DNA of 64,000 nucleotides from assembly GCA_963580285.1 (NCBI GenBank), contig OY757014.1, positions 21,023,430 to 21,087,429 on the forward strand, in the 5' to 3' direction. Source of the stretch: Lucinisca nassula. Taxonomy: Eukaryota; Mollusca; Bivalvia; Lucinida; Lucinidae. This document shows positions 33,370 to 44,806 of this stretch, one piece after another (the stretch's first letter is position 1; each line of letters starts with the position of its first letter). The notes under the pieces are model-generated. The model did no database searches. It saw nothing but the letters and a program-made list of their open reading frames with translations, and had not been told where the DNA came from. A program made the position numbers and the translations under genes.

Positions 33370-33397
33370 AATCTTGTTTTTTTTTTTTTTTTTTTTC
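33370..33397 (+). repeat. Poly-T tract
   Basis: Run of T just downstream of mariner 1, in AT-rich sequence with no other feature. Confidence 0.85.
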
Positions 33398-33825
33398 TTC
33401 AAATAAGTCAAAGACATTGAAATAAATAAATAGCTAGTAAGCCCGACAAAAGAAAAAACAAACAAGAAACAAGGTCAATGTCTTACTATCAATTTGATAT
33501 AAATACGATGAAAATACACCAAGTAATGGTTGAGAAACTGGCTTTTAAAGCCGAACACTACCGTAAGGTGTTGTCTACCCTTTATACTTGTTTTAGCCCA
33601 TACATCATGGAGTTGATTGGGTGAGGCAAAGGTGACGTGTAGCTTGCATCTCTGGAACGTCCAAAGGATATTGGCCTACAGTTGGACTAGACCTGCTGTT
33701 CTTGCAGCAGTTAAGGGTAGGGGGTTTAATGTTGTTATTTCTTCTGTTTTCTACCTTCTTTCTCATCTGTCTTTCACTTTCATATAATCTAATATCTCTT
33801 CTCTTTTTCTCCCTTTCTGTGGTAG

Positions 33826-34051
33826 ACGACACACAATGGCCCACAGGGGTTTACGTGCCGTTAAACTCAAAACTATCAATCGATCGAAAGCCCTTACATC
33901 ACCATGGGAATGTTTTAGACCTGACCGTCCACCAACTTCTCCAGCCAGTCGCATGTCTCTGCGACAATTAGGAAATATTGTGATATTTGCAGAAAATTGC
34001 AAAATAAAGAAATGAGACCACAAACCACGTCCATCTGGCGATGATTGCCAG
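33826..34051 (+). other. Candidate host exon (splice-like borders), function unknown
   Basis: A strong pyrimidine tract (CTTTTTCTCCCTTTCTGTGG) ends in TAG at 33823-33825, and CAG|GTAAAAT sits at 34049-34055. Between them an ATG at 33836 opens a 59-codon basic frame, 'MAHRGLRAVKLKTINRSK...', closed by TGA at 34013. All three frames stop inside, so it cannot be a plain internal coding exon; it could be a last coding or non-coding exon, or chance. Confidence 0.25.
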
Positions 34052-34061
34052 GTAAAATAAT

Positions 34062-34275
34062 ATTTTGTTTTTATTGGCGTTTAACGGCCCAGACAACACT
34101 ATTTAGGTCATTTTTGAGGCGGTCAGTTTACCTATCCACACTTTTCCTGAACAGGCTTATACGTAAGCGGTTAACCCGTACAGTGCACATTCTGTCCCAA
34201 AGAAACTGACAACTGCCCTTCTTGAATCAGCGGAATGTCCGTAGAAAAGATTTCATGATTAATCTCTACGAAGAT
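34062..34275 (-). mobile_element. SINE, same family as 10.5 kb, without the tRNA head
   Basis: It shares 'GGCCCAGACAACACTATTTA', 'GCGGTCAGTTTACCTATCC', 'ACACTTTTCCTG', 'GAAACTGACAACTGCCC' and 'AAGATTTCATGATTAATCTC' with 10545-10740. On the minus strand its 3' part reads CCGTTAAACGCC, resembling the GTTAAAC tails of the other SINEs. Confidence 0.65.
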
Positions 34276-34539
34276 AAAATAATAAATATTTGAATCCATG
34301 TGACAAATTATATAAATAGATATGCAATCATGGCACACGAAAAACTAGCTCCGCAGAGACCCGGACTTCTTGCACGGTCATGTTCCCTTATACGTTTTCT
34401 TAGTCCGTTCGTCCTCCAATCCATATGTCAGCCATATTAAAAATCAATGAAAGAATTGGAAGCGACATGTAAATTTCAGACGGGACCTCCAGTGGATGGG
34501 AGAACGAAAGTTTTATCCCCTGTAGTCTGCGTCACAAAG

Positions 34540-34566
34540 AAGATGGCGGCCACGCATTTATATGGT
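34540..34566 (+). promoter_or_regulatory. AAGATGGCGGCC motif with possible first exon
   Basis: AAGATGGCGGCC is the YY1-type motif often found at metazoan promoters and start codons. Here its ATG opens 'MAATHLYG' and a GT donor-like TATG|GTAACA follows 20 bases on. The evidence is only motif-level. Confidence 0.22.
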
Positions 34567-35090
34567 AACATACTTTGAAACTCGTATTCTCTGGAACACA
34601 ACTGCCAGCGACCTTGGTACTTAGTATGCATGATTACAGATTGTGTTCTTGCAAAGATTCGTCTTCAAATGAAGATCCTAGATTAACTCTAATCTTTTTT
34701 ATGCAGATGTTTCGTCTGAGGCTGGGTCCGTGTGAAGGTGCTGTGTACCTTCCAGTGCCTGGACGTTCTACTGCGTTTCTTTTCTGCAAGGCACTGGACT
34801 GTTGTGCTTACAGCAGGTGCGGAATTTGGCCTGTAATTCTTAGTTGTGGTTTCTTTATTCTCTTTTCTATCTTTCGTTTTTGTAAATTCTATCTCTTTGG
34901 AGACGGCTTGATGTAGACGGTTACTTGCGGACCCGGCCGTAGACCTATCAGTTGTTGTCAGATACTGTCAGGTGGGCGATATCACTAAGCATGGTAAACT
35001 GCTTTGAAGCTGTTAGGCCGTCAAGCAACAGTGAATATAACATACGGGCCCTACATGACCTAAGTTGTTGATTATTCCGTAAAACCAGAA

Positions 35091-35130
35091 CGCACGCACG
35101 CACAGAGAGAGAGAGAGAGGGAGAGAGAGA
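35091..35130 (+). repeat. (GA)n microsatellite
   Basis: CGCACGCACAGAGAGAGAG followed by more GA units with one GGG interruption. Confidence 0.85.
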
Positions 35131-36340
35131 GACGGACTGACAGATAAATAGAATGATATAGTATCAGAAATGTAACCTTAGAGTTTACAAATTACTCATG
35201 ACATTGTTTCTACAGAGCTGTGCTTTTATTGTACTCCGACATTTTCTCAACAGGCACGTCACACAAACACGGGCATTATGGTGACATTGCAAACATTTAA
35301 ACGCGCGTATGACACATGCTTGGGGCTCGTTACAGAAAGCGTGCCGCAAATATAACGTCCGATCCAAGACCTCAGGGAAAAAACGGAACATACATGTAGC
35401 GTACCCGGCATGCCTGACACTTTCATTGAACAAGTCCATAACGTAGTCTACGCGCTTGCGACGCATAAGAAACATATTCGTAACGTATGAGGCATATCCC
35501 CGAGCACCTGAACATTTTTATGCATGGCTTAAACGTGTGAGTAGCGTGTCTACCGTCTAACTCTATTGGGGAGTTAGACCATTTTCTTTTTTTTTCTTTT
35601 TTCACAAACTGGCCATTGAGCTGTTTTAGGGATTTTCTGAGCCTGTGGTGTATAGTAGTCAGATGACAGGGCTTACTTTTACAGACAATTCTTTATACGA
35701 TTTAGCCAAAATATATTCGCCAGAGGTGCATCCCATGAATGGTATACACATACAGTATATGCTCTACCGGCCTTTGAAAAGAATGAAGATCCGGTTTAGG
35801 TGGCTTCTGCCATCTGACCTGGATTTTTACTATTTGTCATCCAATTGGTATTAAGTTCATCAAGTAATTTGACTTGTTAGATATGGGAAATGGGTGTGGC
35901 AAAATTATTCATTCAGTAAAACCATGGTAAAGTTCCTACCTTTCTAAGCTAAGTACTGTCAGGTTCATCACTGAACAAAGAATAGACACATTCTGTAGGT
36001 AGTGGACCGTCTTGCAAAGGACTTCACCAAATCGCCAGGTGTAGGAAAAGAACGCAATGCACTGAAACAAAGTAAAAACGATTATTTGGTCTTGGTGAAT
36101 AGTGTCTATCAAAGGACATGAGCTTGAAAGTGCTATCCAATATCCCAACGAAAACATCGATGCAATGATCCTTCTTTTTAACAGCGATAAAAAGTTTGCT
36201 TTATTACCAGAGGTTTTGGTCTCATAAAATGACTTTTTATCAGAATTCGTGCGTGTGCGCCACAGATTTAACGAGTAGTGTCATCTCTGTAAAAACACAA
36301 TGAATGGAACGCCTTCTAACGATCAAATCTGAAGGTGAAT
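35131..36340. other. No recognised feature
   Basis: The minus ORF 35185-35475 is Cys-rich ('CLQCHHNARVCVTC') but matches no family I know. No repeat similarity is seen. Confidence 0.35.
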
Positions 36341-36349
36341 TTTTGTTAA

Positions 36350-36592
36350 ATGGAATTTATTTATATCTCCAGAATATGCCTTTTTCAGATGAACACTTGA
36401 ACACAGACTGTGGGTACTCGTTAGAACCGCCTCGTTGAGTTGTTTCTAACGAGTCCCAACAATTTATGTTGTTTTTTTTGTTTGTTTTTTTAACAAAAAC
36501 GAAAACTAGTGTGTACCCATGTATACCCCACTTTTCGCTATATAAAATAAGGTTTAGAGGGGTACTCATTTCACGGACTTGGTTATCTGATG
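36350..36592 (-). mobile_element. Palindrome element family B, copy B6
   Basis: The palindrome GACTGTGGGTACTCG ... CGAGTCCCAACAATT is at 36406-36468 with mismatches. Then come a T-rich insert, the hairpin ACCCCACTTTTCGC / AAAATAAGGTTT and the family B end TTTCACGGACTTGG...TGATG. The left terminus is eroded. Confidence 0.7.
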
Positions 36593-36639
36593 AAATATCA
36601 AGTAGTCGTGCTGACATCCTGTCATATAAGCACGGTTGC

Positions 36640-36890
36640 TCCTCGGATTTTATCGTTCATTTTTAATGATTCAATCGACGGTAATAACGACTGTTGTCAT
36701 TCGGTTAAGGTACAGCTGTTTATCTTATGAACGTTTGTGATTCTCACATATATCAAGTTCCTCGGATTTTATCGTTCATTTCTAATCATTTAATATTCGG
36801 TATCTGAGTTATACAATAAGGCAAAATAACATTCGGTTAAGGTACAGCTGTTTGTTTGTCTTATAATTTTTTGTGATTGTCACAAGTATC
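36640..36890 (+). repeat. Tandem duplication, ~122-bp units
   Basis: 'CCTCGGATTTTATCGTTCATT' at 36642 and again at 36763. 'CATTCGGTTAAGGTACAGCTG' occurs at 36698 and 36832. Confidence 0.8.
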
Positions 36891-36904
36891 AAATTCGACA
36901 CATC

Positions 36905-37180
36905 AAAGTAGACGAAGTAAAACAAAGATCCGGAATTGATACACTTAACTTACTCCACCCATAAAAGACACCAAAGGGAAAGAAATACAAACATTAAGCG
37001 ACAAGACCATAATGGAAACCTAAACAAAGGAAGGCCATAAGGACAGTTACTTTCCCACAAAATGGCCATATGGCCATCCAAAATAAAAAAGACAAAAGTG
37101 ATACACACAGTAAGTAACAAACAACAACATAAATAAATCGCCACAGAAGAGCCGCCTTGGAACGGTCAGTGGAAGATTTC
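36905..37180 (-). mobile_element. R-element 3'-end copy
   Basis: It starts at the R terminus 'AGTAAAACAAAGATCC', then 'ATTGATACACTTAAC', and ends near 'CCTTGGAACGGTCAGTGG'. About 275 bp, 5' truncated, closely similar to the 3' end of R2. Confidence 0.7.
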
Positions 37181-37446
37181 AGGTGGATTCATGATGCCGA
37201 AATGTGATCCTTCAGATACGGATAGTGTCGGTCCGAACTGCAAAATCATCAAAAGATCCTATTATCCAAGTACTTCAGTAATTAATGACTTTCTTTGAAA
37301 ATAGGGGATACAATGGTGTACTCAGTAATTCCGACATTCTGCTCCAAAACTTCAGGTTTGTGTCCCCAGAACCTACGTTTCAAGTGAATCATTCAACATC
37401 ATTCATATAAGATAAAAATACGATTGTACATGTAGAAATAAAATGT

Positions 37447-37625
37447 CATTACGAAAACACGCATTTTCAAATATATTAAATTCTACGGCAAAAAAGAGAG
37501 AAAATTTTCAGATAAGAAAGCCTGACAGTTTTAATTTCTGCACACACAAACATTGGTGGTATAAGCTCGATATGAGTTCCCACAATCTATGTTTTGGAGC
37601 AGTAATGAAAAACGAGAGGACCATG
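37447..37625 (-). mobile_element. Palindrome element family A, copy A8, truncated
   Basis: It starts CATTACGAAAACACGC. The core is degenerate, with only CCCACAATCTATG and GGAGCAGTAATG recognisable; the other terminus is missing. Confidence 0.55.
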
Positions 37626-38147
37626 GTTGACCGATATCGCTCACCTGAGCTACTAGATTCAACGTTTCAGGAAGTTCCAATCGTCGCTGAAGGATTTACG
37701 CCGAGAACAAGTTCCACAAGAGGCCAAAATGGGTCTGTCGCTCCACTGGCTAAATTCAGTCAATTGTCATATTTATTACATTAAAAAGACAAGTGATCCA
37801 ACCAAGGAATATTCATTCTAAATTACAATAGAAATCATTTAAATGACCATTCTGAAGATTTTGTTTCTAATTTTTATCATGATTAACGAGGGGTCTGATA
37901 AAAACTTGTCCAAAACCAAAACCTCAGTCTCCCACCCTTTTGATGCCTCACATGGTTTTCGATCACGATTGGCCAGCATCCAAAGGATCAAGCTCAAAAG
38001 GATTGATGGACGGACACACAGACGGCCAGAAAATGGGCAGATGTAAACCAGTATACCCCCACACTTATCAGAAGCAGGAATATAAATATAAGCGGTGGTT
38101 TCAGAAAATATTCTTGTAAGTTTTACCCGTTTATGAGCCTTTTGACG

Positions 38148-38360
38148 TTAATGACCCCCATATTGTACCCCAGGGTCATGGTCGGTAGGATTTATAACTA
38201 AATCATTCAATAAAGTCCCATATGTCCTTATATCTGAAACAGATGAAGGTTGGGGGTTGGCTAGACTCCCGTCTGGTAAATCACAGCCACCGGCCTTCAG
38301 CACAAAACATGGGACATCTTTCCTGGCCTTTGCATTTTTCCAGTGTTTTCTTCGTGGCAT
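38148..38360 (-). CDS. Candidate coding exon, 70 residues, unrecognised
   Basis: The minus-strand ATG at 38360 opens a basic N-terminus 'MPRRKHWKNAKARKD' followed by a Gly/Pro/Asp-containing stretch ending 'TDHDPGVQYGGH'. Its composition is unlike the low-complexity ORFs around it. An acceptor-like TTTTTTCCAG lies 18-27 bases upstream. No family is recognised; it could be an exon of a host gene or a piece of a transposon protein. Confidence 0.35.
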   Translation of the reverse strand: MPRRKHWKNAKARKDVPCFVLKAGGCDLPDGSLANPQPSSVSDIRTYGTLLNDLVINPTDHDPGVQYGGH

Positions 38361-38599
38361 AATTGAAACTAATCTGGAAAAAAGTTTGGTTTTCCGTTTC
38401 CCTGTTAGGAAGAAGAATGAATAGAAAAAAAAATCACAGGCATTATCTATACTGTAAGGACAAAACAAAAGAGCCTAGTTCAAATTCTATGTACAAAAAT
38501 GAAATTACTCATCTTTTGTCTGAAAGTTTTCAAATATATTTCCAAATAAGAACTGACATACAGCCTGCAGAACTCGAAACAAGGACTCAATTCTATGGG

Positions 38600-39245
38600 A
38601 GATATATGTTGCCATGGAAATCAGAGTTTCCATCTGATCGATTAAAATTGATACATACTAAATATCTAAGCTCTGATTACTATAGGTTTAGAGAAAAAGA
38701 TTTTATTTTATTTTTTTTTCATTATAAGTCTAAGAGTTCAGGGGCATGGCCAGTTTGGATCGAAGGGGCATGGTTGGCAGGATTGATGTAGGTGACAACT
38801 TAACGTTGCTACATGCTAAATATCTAAGCTCTGGGCCTTATGATTTGAGAGCAGAAGATTTTTTGTTTTTGTTTTTCCCCATTATAAGTCTACGGGAGCT
38901 AATGGGCCCTGGGGCGTGGTTGATTTGCACCCAAATGGAATGGTTGGCAGGATTTATGCAGATGACCACTAGACATTGCTACATACATGTACTACATTTT
39001 ACATTATAAGTCTTTGGGAGCTAAAGAGCCCTGGGGCGTGACCAATTTGGACTCTAGAGACATGGTTGGCAGGATTTATTTAGGTGACCACTTAACATTG
39101 CTACATATTAAATATGTTAGCTCAGGCCTTATTGTTTGAGAGGAGACTTTTTTAGTTTTTCCAATCTGAAGCATATTGGAGATAATTTGGGGGGGGGGGG
39201 TGGGGGGTGGTACGTGGTTAATTTGAAAACAAGGGGTAAGGTTGG
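38600..39245 (+). repeat. Tandem array, ~130-140-bp units (about four)
   Basis: Units repeat 'ATTATAAGTCT(A/T)', 'GGGGC(A/G)TGG', 'ATGGTTGGCAGGATT', 'AGGTGACCACTTAAC', 'TTGCTACAT' and 'TATCTAAGCTCTG'. ORFs across it are repeat artefacts. A G run lies at 39190-39210. Confidence 0.75.
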
Positions 39246-40010
39246 TAGTGTTACGAGATGAATGCAGAGCGCAGAAGCCTATCTGGTGCTGCGGCAGGTC
39301 AACATTATTTTTGGTAGATATATGGCAAAGCCAGCGCGTCTTTTAGATGAAATATGGTAGGCAAAATATTTTTACTATGCATTTCACGTGCAGTTATGAT
39401 ACGATGTATTCATGTGCGGTGTTAATAACCCTACAGTAGGCGGCTATATGTCTATTTCTCATGCATTGTGCTAACAAATAATAGTGTCATGTATGTTTTC
39501 TAGCCGAAAGCATTATTTGTGATGATAATGTACTGACATGCTATGCCATGGGTTTGTATGGATTTTAGCAGGATCCTTCAAGGGAAATTTGATTTTAGTA
39601 GAGCTCCCTATTCTACTTAAATTTGCTGTATGGCTATAATTGTAACCTAACTCTATATTTCGCTCAACTTTATCGAGCCAGCTCGGGTATGCATGATTTT
39701 CCCGTACAGCCGATAAATATAAATACCCTAAAAAGTTATCGCAATGTCTGCAGTGGGACAAGATGTTTGCAGAGTAGGTTAGTACCACATCAGCACAAGA
39801 ACGTGCCGTGTAAATAAGCAGAAGCTATGGCGGTATATGAAATCTATGTTACATTTTGTTGAGTATGCATGAATATGCTTGTATGATTTAGCATTTGTTC
39901 GTGGAGTTTTCTCTGTAGCATACCCCAACTTTCTGAAGCCTGTTCGGTATTCATCGAGTTAGGTTCTTTGTTACGTCGAGTCGTGTGTTCGATCCATTGC
40001 TTTTGACTCC
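39246..40010. other. No recognised feature
   Basis: No ORF of interest and no repeat seen elsewhere in the window. Confidence 0.4.
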
Positions 40011-40020
40011 CGGTTGTTGT

Positions 40021-40195
40021 AAAACTGAGGTCCCGTCTGTATATGACCTATGGTGTTGAGGGAGGCGGCAGGGCTTGGGAAGTCATTTCATCTCAATGTC
40101 GGGTTAAAGTCCCAAAAAATGGAAGCAACGTATCCAAAATGACCTATACAGTGTTGACGGGGACGTAATATCTCAAATCAAACAAACAAACGGTG
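40021..40195 (+). mobile_element. SINE family 1, chimeric or diverged copy
   Basis: The front 'AGGTCCCGTCTGTATATGACC' matches the SINE at 46.33 kb. The back ('AGTCATTTCATCTCAATG', 'GTCCCAAAAAATGGAAGC', 'GTGTTGACGGGGACG', CAAATCAAACAAACAAAC) matches SINE family 1. It looks like a join of two SINE bodies. Confidence 0.6.
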
Positions 40196-40516
40196 ATGAT
40201 GGGACGTAAATTTTAACAGACAGGTTTAACCAAGTCTTCATCATCAGGGCGAACTCTTAGACAAGAGCCTCACGAGTTATTTTTGATGATGAAATGATAT
40301 TACAAGCATATTCATAAGTGTCCGTAAGAAGTATTTTGTTCGAGAAGAATTGAGAGTTCATTTCCTGTAACGATGTAAATTATTTGAAAAAAAAATCTGC
40401 TTGTACATGTATTTCCGTATTGTACCCCACTATCATCTCAAGTTCTCAAAAATTGAAAAGATGCTCTATTTGCTCGGGAAAACAAAGAAAAAGCAGGTTA
40501 AATCAGGGTAAATTTA

Positions 40517-40792
40517 CATCACGAAAACATGCCTTTATAATTTTGACCTCCTTAAACTCCACTTTTATATAGTAATACTAGGGTTTGCAGGGGTATACAT
40601 TTTTTTATTTCTACTCAAAAACATTGGTTCTGGGTACTCGTTTGAACCGCCTAGCCGAGGCGGTTCTAACGAGTATCCACAATCTATGTTTTGAGCAGAA
40701 ATAAGAACAACTATCGCAACTTTTCATCTGAAAATTTCAGTTTTTCTGTGGTAAAATTTACAATGTATTTGTATAGGCGTGTTTTCGTAATG
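40517..40792 (+). mobile_element. Palindrome element family A, copy A9
   Basis: Complete: CATCACGAAAACATGCC to GGCGTGTTTTCGTAATG. Palindrome 40623-40687 has apex AGCCG. The left hairpin is weakened (AAACTCCACTTTTATA / AATACTAGGGTTT). Confidence 0.87.
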
Positions 40793-40849
40793 AATCTCTA
40801 TGACATTTAACATCACTCTAAGAGGTAACTTATTTCAGTGTAATTTAAT

Positions 40850-41411
40850 TACTGAATTATCCCCTTCAGCTTTTATCGGATCTTCTTAAACTTGCATGTA
40901 AGTAAGTAAGGGATAAAATCTTTGATGAGTTCGCAAACTGATGAGGTCAGCCTATTTATCATACAGATACGCACCTTTGATTCCAGAAAAAGCCTGTTTT
41001 TTTACCTTGACATCAGCGTAACCCCTTCAGTTTTCATCAGATCTTCTTGAAACTTATAGGTAATTAAGTCAAGGATAAAAGCTTGGATAACTTCGAAAAC
41101 TCAGGATGTCATCACTACTGCACAAACTACCATTAAAATCCTGTTAATTATTTCCATTAACATATACCATTAAAACCTACTAATAATGGTTCTATTAATG
41201 ACCAATTTTAAAAGGGACAGACACCGAAAAAGTTAAAAATCTGCTGACATGTTCATCAACATACCATTAAATCAAACACATGCATTAAAAATTGAAGGGG
41301 CTACGGTGATGACAAGGTCAAAAATAGGCATTTTCTGGAATCAAGAAGGACACAACTCTTTGAAATATATGCCGACCTTGCCATTTGTTCAACTAAGCCG
41401 AGATTGTATCC

Positions 41412-41442
<31 letters not shown>

Positions 41443-42410
41443 GTAAGTTTCAAACAGATCCAATGAAAACTGAAGGGGCTACGTTAATGACAAGGTAAAA
41501 ATAGGCATTTTCAACAATCAAGGGGACGTAACCCTATGGCAGATAGGCCGACCTCGCTAGTTTTCGAACACATCCGAGCTTATATTCCTGACTTGTTTGT
41601 AAGTTTTCAAAAGTTCCGATCAAAACTGAAGGCGCTTCAATGTTGACAAGGTCAAATTGAGCATTTTGTGCAAAGTGGTGGACATAAATCCGTGGATAAT
41701 AGACCGACATCGCTAGTTTTCGAACTCATCCAAGTCTTAAACCCTACCGTACTTGTATGTACGTTTCAGGAAGTTCCGATCAAAACTGAAGAGATCACGG
41801 TGATGACAAAGTCAAAATTAGGCATTTTCAGCAATCAAGAAGATGTACATGATTAAATCATGTCTATGATTAAGGGGCCGACCTTGCCAGTGTTCGAACT
41901 CATCCGAGCTTTCATCCGCAGTCTACTTATACAGGTACATGTATATAAGTTTCAGAAAGATCTGATCAAACCCGAAGGTGCTACGCTGATGACAATCATT
42001 TTCCCATTGTAAGTCTATGGGACATTGTGGTTGCCAAAGCAACCAGTTTCCATTCGATTCCAATAAAAAGCTAATGTCATCAATGCCCTATCAGAGGCAT
42101 GCTATGGATAAGAAATGATTGAGATCAGCCTGCAGGCTACAAGGATATAACTGGTCAAATGTATTGACGGACGACGGGCGGGCGACGGAGGGACTACCAA
42201 CCTATTAACTCCCCCTTGAACCTTTGGCCCAGGTGAGCTAAAATGCTTATGTCATCAATGCCCCACCAGATGAATGCTACAGATGAGAAATAAATACAAT
42301 CAACCTGCAGGCTGCAGAGATATAACTGGTCAAAGGTGCTGAGTGACAGACGACGGACGACCCACGATACTAAAAGCTCCCCTGGAGCCTTCGGCTGAGG
42401 TGAGCTAATA
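40850..42410. repeat. Complex repeat with ~155-bp units and GGTGAGCTAA end
   Basis: Several units carry 'CAGGAAGTTCCGATCAAAAC', 'GAAGGGGCTACG', 'TGATGACAAGGTCAAA', 'AGGCATTTTC', 'GACCGACCTCGCTAG' and 'TCGAACTCATCCGAGC'. The first ~250 bp are in the opposite sense ('AACCCCTTCAG', 'ATCTTCTTGAAAC'). It ends with a GACGGACGACG-rich part and GCCCAGGTGAGCTAA (42228) and again GAGGTGAGCTAA (42395). The same start motif, reversed, occurs at 54998. Confidence 0.65.
41401..41441 (+). repeat. (TTAC)n microsatellite
   Basis: CTTACTTACTTACTTAC repeated within the preceding array. Confidence 0.9.
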
Positions 42411-43027
42411 ATGAATATACCCTCTGTAAGTCCCAGTTTTATTTACAGTGATATACAAGTGAGATGCAAGGGGGTCGAAATGACATTGGCGTGTATATAT
42501 GTACGTAATGCAGACATGGAGTATACCAGTATCTCCAATGGACTTGTTATAGTTGTCGCAGATAAGACTGACTACGCGAGCTATTCAGGTATTTTCAATA
42601 TATGCCAAATTCGCTGAACCCACTAGAAAACTCGACAGAATGTCTTTCGCATGATTTCTGCAAACGGACCAAATGGTAATATACGCTACAGTTGAATTAC
42701 GCGTGACTTGGTTACCTTTTTGTTGAGGCAAACGATAGCTATGCCTAGTCAATCGTATCTCCTCTTCACGAAATATCGCTATCTAGAAACTGTCTGGTCA
42801 TTCGATATTGTCCATGTTCATTTCTTTCAATTGCTTCAATAATCATAAAATTTCTGTCACTCAGTGTTATTCACTCCCATTAGTCAACACATTAAGGCTT
42901 TTGAAGTTAGAAACGTGCATTGCGTGTCAAAGAGAGCATACAATCAGGGGACTTTCATCTTCAACAATTCAGTTTCGTGATTTGTTGGTTATTGTAATTC
43001 GTTTTTATTGCTTCTATGAGGTTGACA
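42411..43027. other. No recognised feature
   Basis: Short ORFs only; nothing I can identify. Confidence 0.4.
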
Positions 43028-43307
43028 CATCACAAAAACAAGCTTATATAATTTTGACCCCCTTGAACCCCACTTTTATATAGTAAAACTGGGGTTTCCG
43101 GGGGTATACCTTATTTTTCTTATTTCTGTTCTAAAATATAGATTGTGGGTACTCGTTAGAACCGCCTCGATGAGACGGTTCTAACCGTGCCCACAATCTA
43201 TATTTTGAGCAGAAATAAGAAAAAAATATCACAATTTTTCATCATAAAATTTTCATTTTTCGGCAATAAAGGTGGTAATGTATTTGCATAGGCGTGTTTT
43301 CGTAATG
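43028..43307 (+). mobile_element. Palindrome element family A, copy A10
   Basis: Complete 280-bp copy, CATCACAAAAACAAGC to GGCGTGTTTTCGTAATG. Hairpin AACCCCACTTTTATA / AAAACTGGGGTTT. The palindrome at 43139-43202 has one 3-base deletion in the right arm (CTAACCGTGCCCAC). Confidence 0.88.
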
Positions 43308-43399
43308 ACTAGAAATAAGATAAAAGTCTCAAAGTTTCGCCTGAAAAATGTTATTTGTGTCTTTTTTTAGCACTCGGTAGAATTATCGTTACAATTGTA

Positions 43400-43500
43400 T
43401 GCCCGTAGGATAACACATGCTAATGGCATAGGGGCATAAATTCATTTCTTTCTCCAAAACAAACGAATTATTCAAATGAAAATTACTGATAGTTTTCTTA
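43400..43500 (-). mobile_element. Degenerate family B left-end fragment
   Basis: 'GGATAACACATGC' then 'CAAATGAAAATTACTGATAG' and 'TTTTCTTATTGCTAACGCA' follow the order of copy B1 (9098-9193), then break off. Confidence 0.4.
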
Positions 43501-43542
43501 TTGCTAACGCAAAGATACTAATGCGACTGCGGGTGGGCGTTA

Positions 43543-43803
43543 CATCACATGAACAAGTCCGTGAAATGAACATCCCCTAAAACCCTTTTTTATATCGAGA
43601 AAACAGGGGTTTACGGGAATATTCACTATTGTTCTTATTTCTGCACAAAGACATAGGTTGTGGGTGCTCACTAGAACCGGCGCAATGACGCGACTCTAAC
43701 GAGCACCCAAAGAAAAAAAAATATCACGGATTTTCATAAGAATAGTAGGCATTTTGGAGATTAGCAAAACTTCACTATGTCGCACGCAAGTGCTATCGCA
43801 ATG
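43543..43803 (+). mobile_element. Palindrome element family B, copy B7
   Basis: CATCACATGAACAAGTCCGTG at the left, GCACGCAAGTGCTATCGCAATG at the right (in two parts), palindrome 43657-43712 with mismatches at the apex (GGCGC / ACGCG). Confidence 0.8.
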
Positions 43804-44084
43804 AGAACTGCCTCACAGAGGAGATTCTAATGATTGGCCACAAGCTAAGTTTTCGAGCAAATTTTAGAAAAAAAAAAAATGCCTTCCCTTTCAATCGTCT
43901 ATAAAGGCATTCGTTGACTAACAAACTTTGTTGTAGCGTAACTTTGACGTATTTTGGGTTGATTGTATATCGTAGATCGCAATGTCTGATCAGGGCCCAC
44001 AATGAATGTTTAAAGTGCAGGATTTCAAGGGTTAAACAAAATTGCCTAAGTTCCCGTTTAAGACTTTTCCCTCTGCGTACGATA

Positions 44085-44418
44085 CCGGCCCCGATAGCTC
44101 AGTTGGTAGAGTGTCCGCTCCGGGGAACGGGAGGTCTCGGGTTCGATCCCGGGCCGCGACATACCAAAGTCGTTAAAAATGGTACTAGCTGCTCCTCGTT
44201 TGGCACTCAGATTTACGGGGTAGAGCTAGGACTGGTCGATCCAGTGTCAGGATAATGTGACTGGGTGTGGTATCATGTAATGTGTCTGGGACATGATACT
44301 TCAGTGAGGCAGCACTATAAAAGTGAGCATTGAGCTCCCTGTCGCAACCAGACACCGTCGTGATATGACTGAAAAATTGTTGAAAGCGACGTTAAACCCG
44401 AATTCACACACACACACA
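44085..44418 (+). mobile_element. Full-length tRNA-derived SINE (family 3)
   Basis: The head has A box TAGCTCAGTTGGTAGAG (44095) and B box GGGTTCGATCCCGG (44140). The 5' and 3' acceptor sides (GCCCCGA, CGCGACA) do not pair, so it is not a functional tRNA. The ~180-bp body is followed by the 3' motif GAAAGCGACGTTAAACCC near 44385 and a CACACA tail. Tails of this kind are known in mollusc SINEs (Meta/MESC-type 3' domains, from memory). Confidence 0.82.
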
Positions 44419-44618
44419 CTCTGCGTACGATAGAAACAATCGACCCATTAGTGCGGCCTATGCTTTTATTGTATTTTCGAGAAACCTAAGATTTTATGCG
44501 ACGAAAATCTTCGCTCCTGTGCATCTTTCACTACTTTAATACTCTATAAGCAAATGTCGAAAATGCCCGAAATTTCATCGACTGCACCAGGGAGGGACGC
44601 ACGTACAGATTTGATTTA

Positions 44619-44742
44619 ATCACGTTAACAGATCCGTGAAATAAACAGCCCCGAAAACCTTACTTTATACAGAGAAAACTGCGGTTTACGCGGACACACA
44701 TTTTTATTCTTTTTTTCTGCTCCAAGACATAGGTTGTGTAAA
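44619..44742 (+). mobile_element. Family B left half (B8)
   Basis: CACGTTAACAGATCCGTG, the CCCC/GGTTT hairpin in weakened form and 'CTCCAAGACATAGGTTGTG' are present. The copy stops at the start of the palindrome, and AT-rich sequence follows. Confidence 0.7.
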
Positions 44743-44806
44743 ACTTAATTTAATACTAAAGAAAAACACACCCTTGTCAGATAATGTTATGTTTAATACA
44801 TCTAAA

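Noticed and set aside
35185..35475. Cys-rich ORF as a zinc-finger protein
   Set aside because: Cys spacing fits no finger type I know, and no flanking signals support a gene.
39188..39213. G-run as a G-quadplex regulatory element
   Set aside because: Single long homopolymer-like run in a tandem array; similar G runs at 18159, 47308 and 61561 suggest simple-sequence slippage.
44085..44165. tRNA gene
   Set aside because: A and B boxes are good but the acceptor halves do not pair and a SINE body and tail follow. The same applies to the heads at 63804, 46241, 10780 and 15490.
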